Shown here piece after piece: positions 40,508-40,590 of a stretch of DNA of 40,590 nt (position 1 is the first letter of the stretch; each line of letters begins with the position of its first letter). The stretch comes from Candidatus Methylomirabilota bacterium (GTDB taxonomy: Bacteria > Methylomirabilota > Methylomirabilia > Methylomirabilales > CSP1-5). The notes beneath the pieces were generated by a model. The model was not told the origin of the DNA, ran no database searches, and saw only the letters and a program-made list of their open reading frames with translations. The stretch is from contig VRUN01000009.1 in the NCBI GenBank assembly GCA_019456075.1, positions 1 through 40,590 of the forward strand. Direction: 5' to 3'. A program made the position numbers and the translations under genes.

Positions 40508-40590
40508 TCACGTCCTGATGAGCAGCGCCAGGATGAACCCCTGAATGATCCAGCCGATAATACAGACACCCACGGCCCGTCCGGTGCTCT
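40508..40590 (-). CDS. Membrane protein, C-terminal fragment (partial)
   Basis: The minus-strand frame enters at the window edge and ends in TGA at 40508. The 26 visible residues (RAVGVCIIGWIIQGFILALL and a short RT tail) make one transmembrane helix. It is the end of an integral membrane protein that cannot be named from this piece. Confidence 0.5.
   Translation of the reverse strand, partial: STGRAVGVCIIGWIIQGFILALLIRT

Overview
The window is a dense, GC-rich bacterial chromosome segment of about 40.6 kb, carrying roughly 43 protein genes on both strands. There are no tRNA or rRNA genes, no CRISPR array, no transposase and no phage genes. The content is mostly housekeeping: citrate synthase, methionyl-tRNA synthetase, DNA polymerase III delta-prime, dTMP kinase, MoaC, SelA and endonuclease III. 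It also carries transition-metal and cofactor functions and many paired ABC genes. The organism looks like a free-living, non-parasitic Gram-negative-type bacterium with a secretory pathway, ECF and NtrC-type regulation, and selenium, tungsten/molybdenum and cobalamin metabolism. An NC10 (Methylomirabilis), Rokubacteria or deltaproteobacterial-type lineage would fit, but this is an inference from gene style; no marker gene settles it.

Layout. 0-3.7 kb (+): the end of a tungstate-type ABC permease and its ATPase, a DUF465 small protein overlapping moaC, an AcuC-type deacetylase and a zinc-ribbon protein. 3.68-3.87 kb: a strongly structured, unassigned RNA ending in an intrinsic terminator. 3.88-9.98 kb (+): a sigma-70 promoter and selA, a hypothetical gene, tmk (foreign-looking), holB and metG. 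9.98-10.65 kb: an intergenic stretch with a tiny zinc-ribbon ORF and copy A of a dispersed repeat. 10.65-13.02 kb (+): FetA/FetB-like exporter and a HAD hydrolase, then a terminator. 13.1-15.2 kb (-): citrate synthase and KDPG aldolase. 15.5-19.2 kb (+): a GroES-like small protein and a LolD/MacB-type ATPase with a duplicated FtsX-type permease. 19.2-22.0 kb (-): a 59-aa protein, a NYN-domain protein, a cyclase-family hydrolase and a ferredoxin-NADP reductase. 22.0-22.6 kb: repeat copy B and a terminator. 22.6-25.6 kb (-): a DUF4139 exported protein, an anti-sigma factor and an ECF sigma factor. 25.8-28.2 kb (+): an AttH/CrtC-like protein, a thioesterase and a metallo-beta-lactamase. 28.2-29.0 kb (-): DUF169. 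29.2-30.4 kb (+): cobalamin adenosyltransferase and QueC. 30.4-33.8 kb (-): a three-gene secreted/membrane protease cassette bracketed by a 125-bp direct repeat. 33.8-36.3 kb (-): M28 peptidase and nth. 36.5-39.1 kb (+): an amidohydrolase and an orphan NtrC-type regulator. 39.1-40.6 kb (-): an mscS gene interrupted by an in-frame TGA, a small membrane protein and a partial membrane protein.

How the genes fit together. Tungstate import, MoaC and SelA are the parts needed for W/Mo, Se-dependent oxidoreductases such as formate dehydrogenases, though no such enzyme is in the window. The ECF sigma gene and the DUF4139 gene carry matching GGAACTTTTT/GTCTAAA promoters, so a small envelope regulon can be read directly from the sequence. 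The points most worth following are the structured RNA, the TGA in mscS at a glycine codon, the ECF promoter pair with a possible leaderless sigma mRNA, the dispersed inverted repeat, and the repeat-flanked protease cassette.
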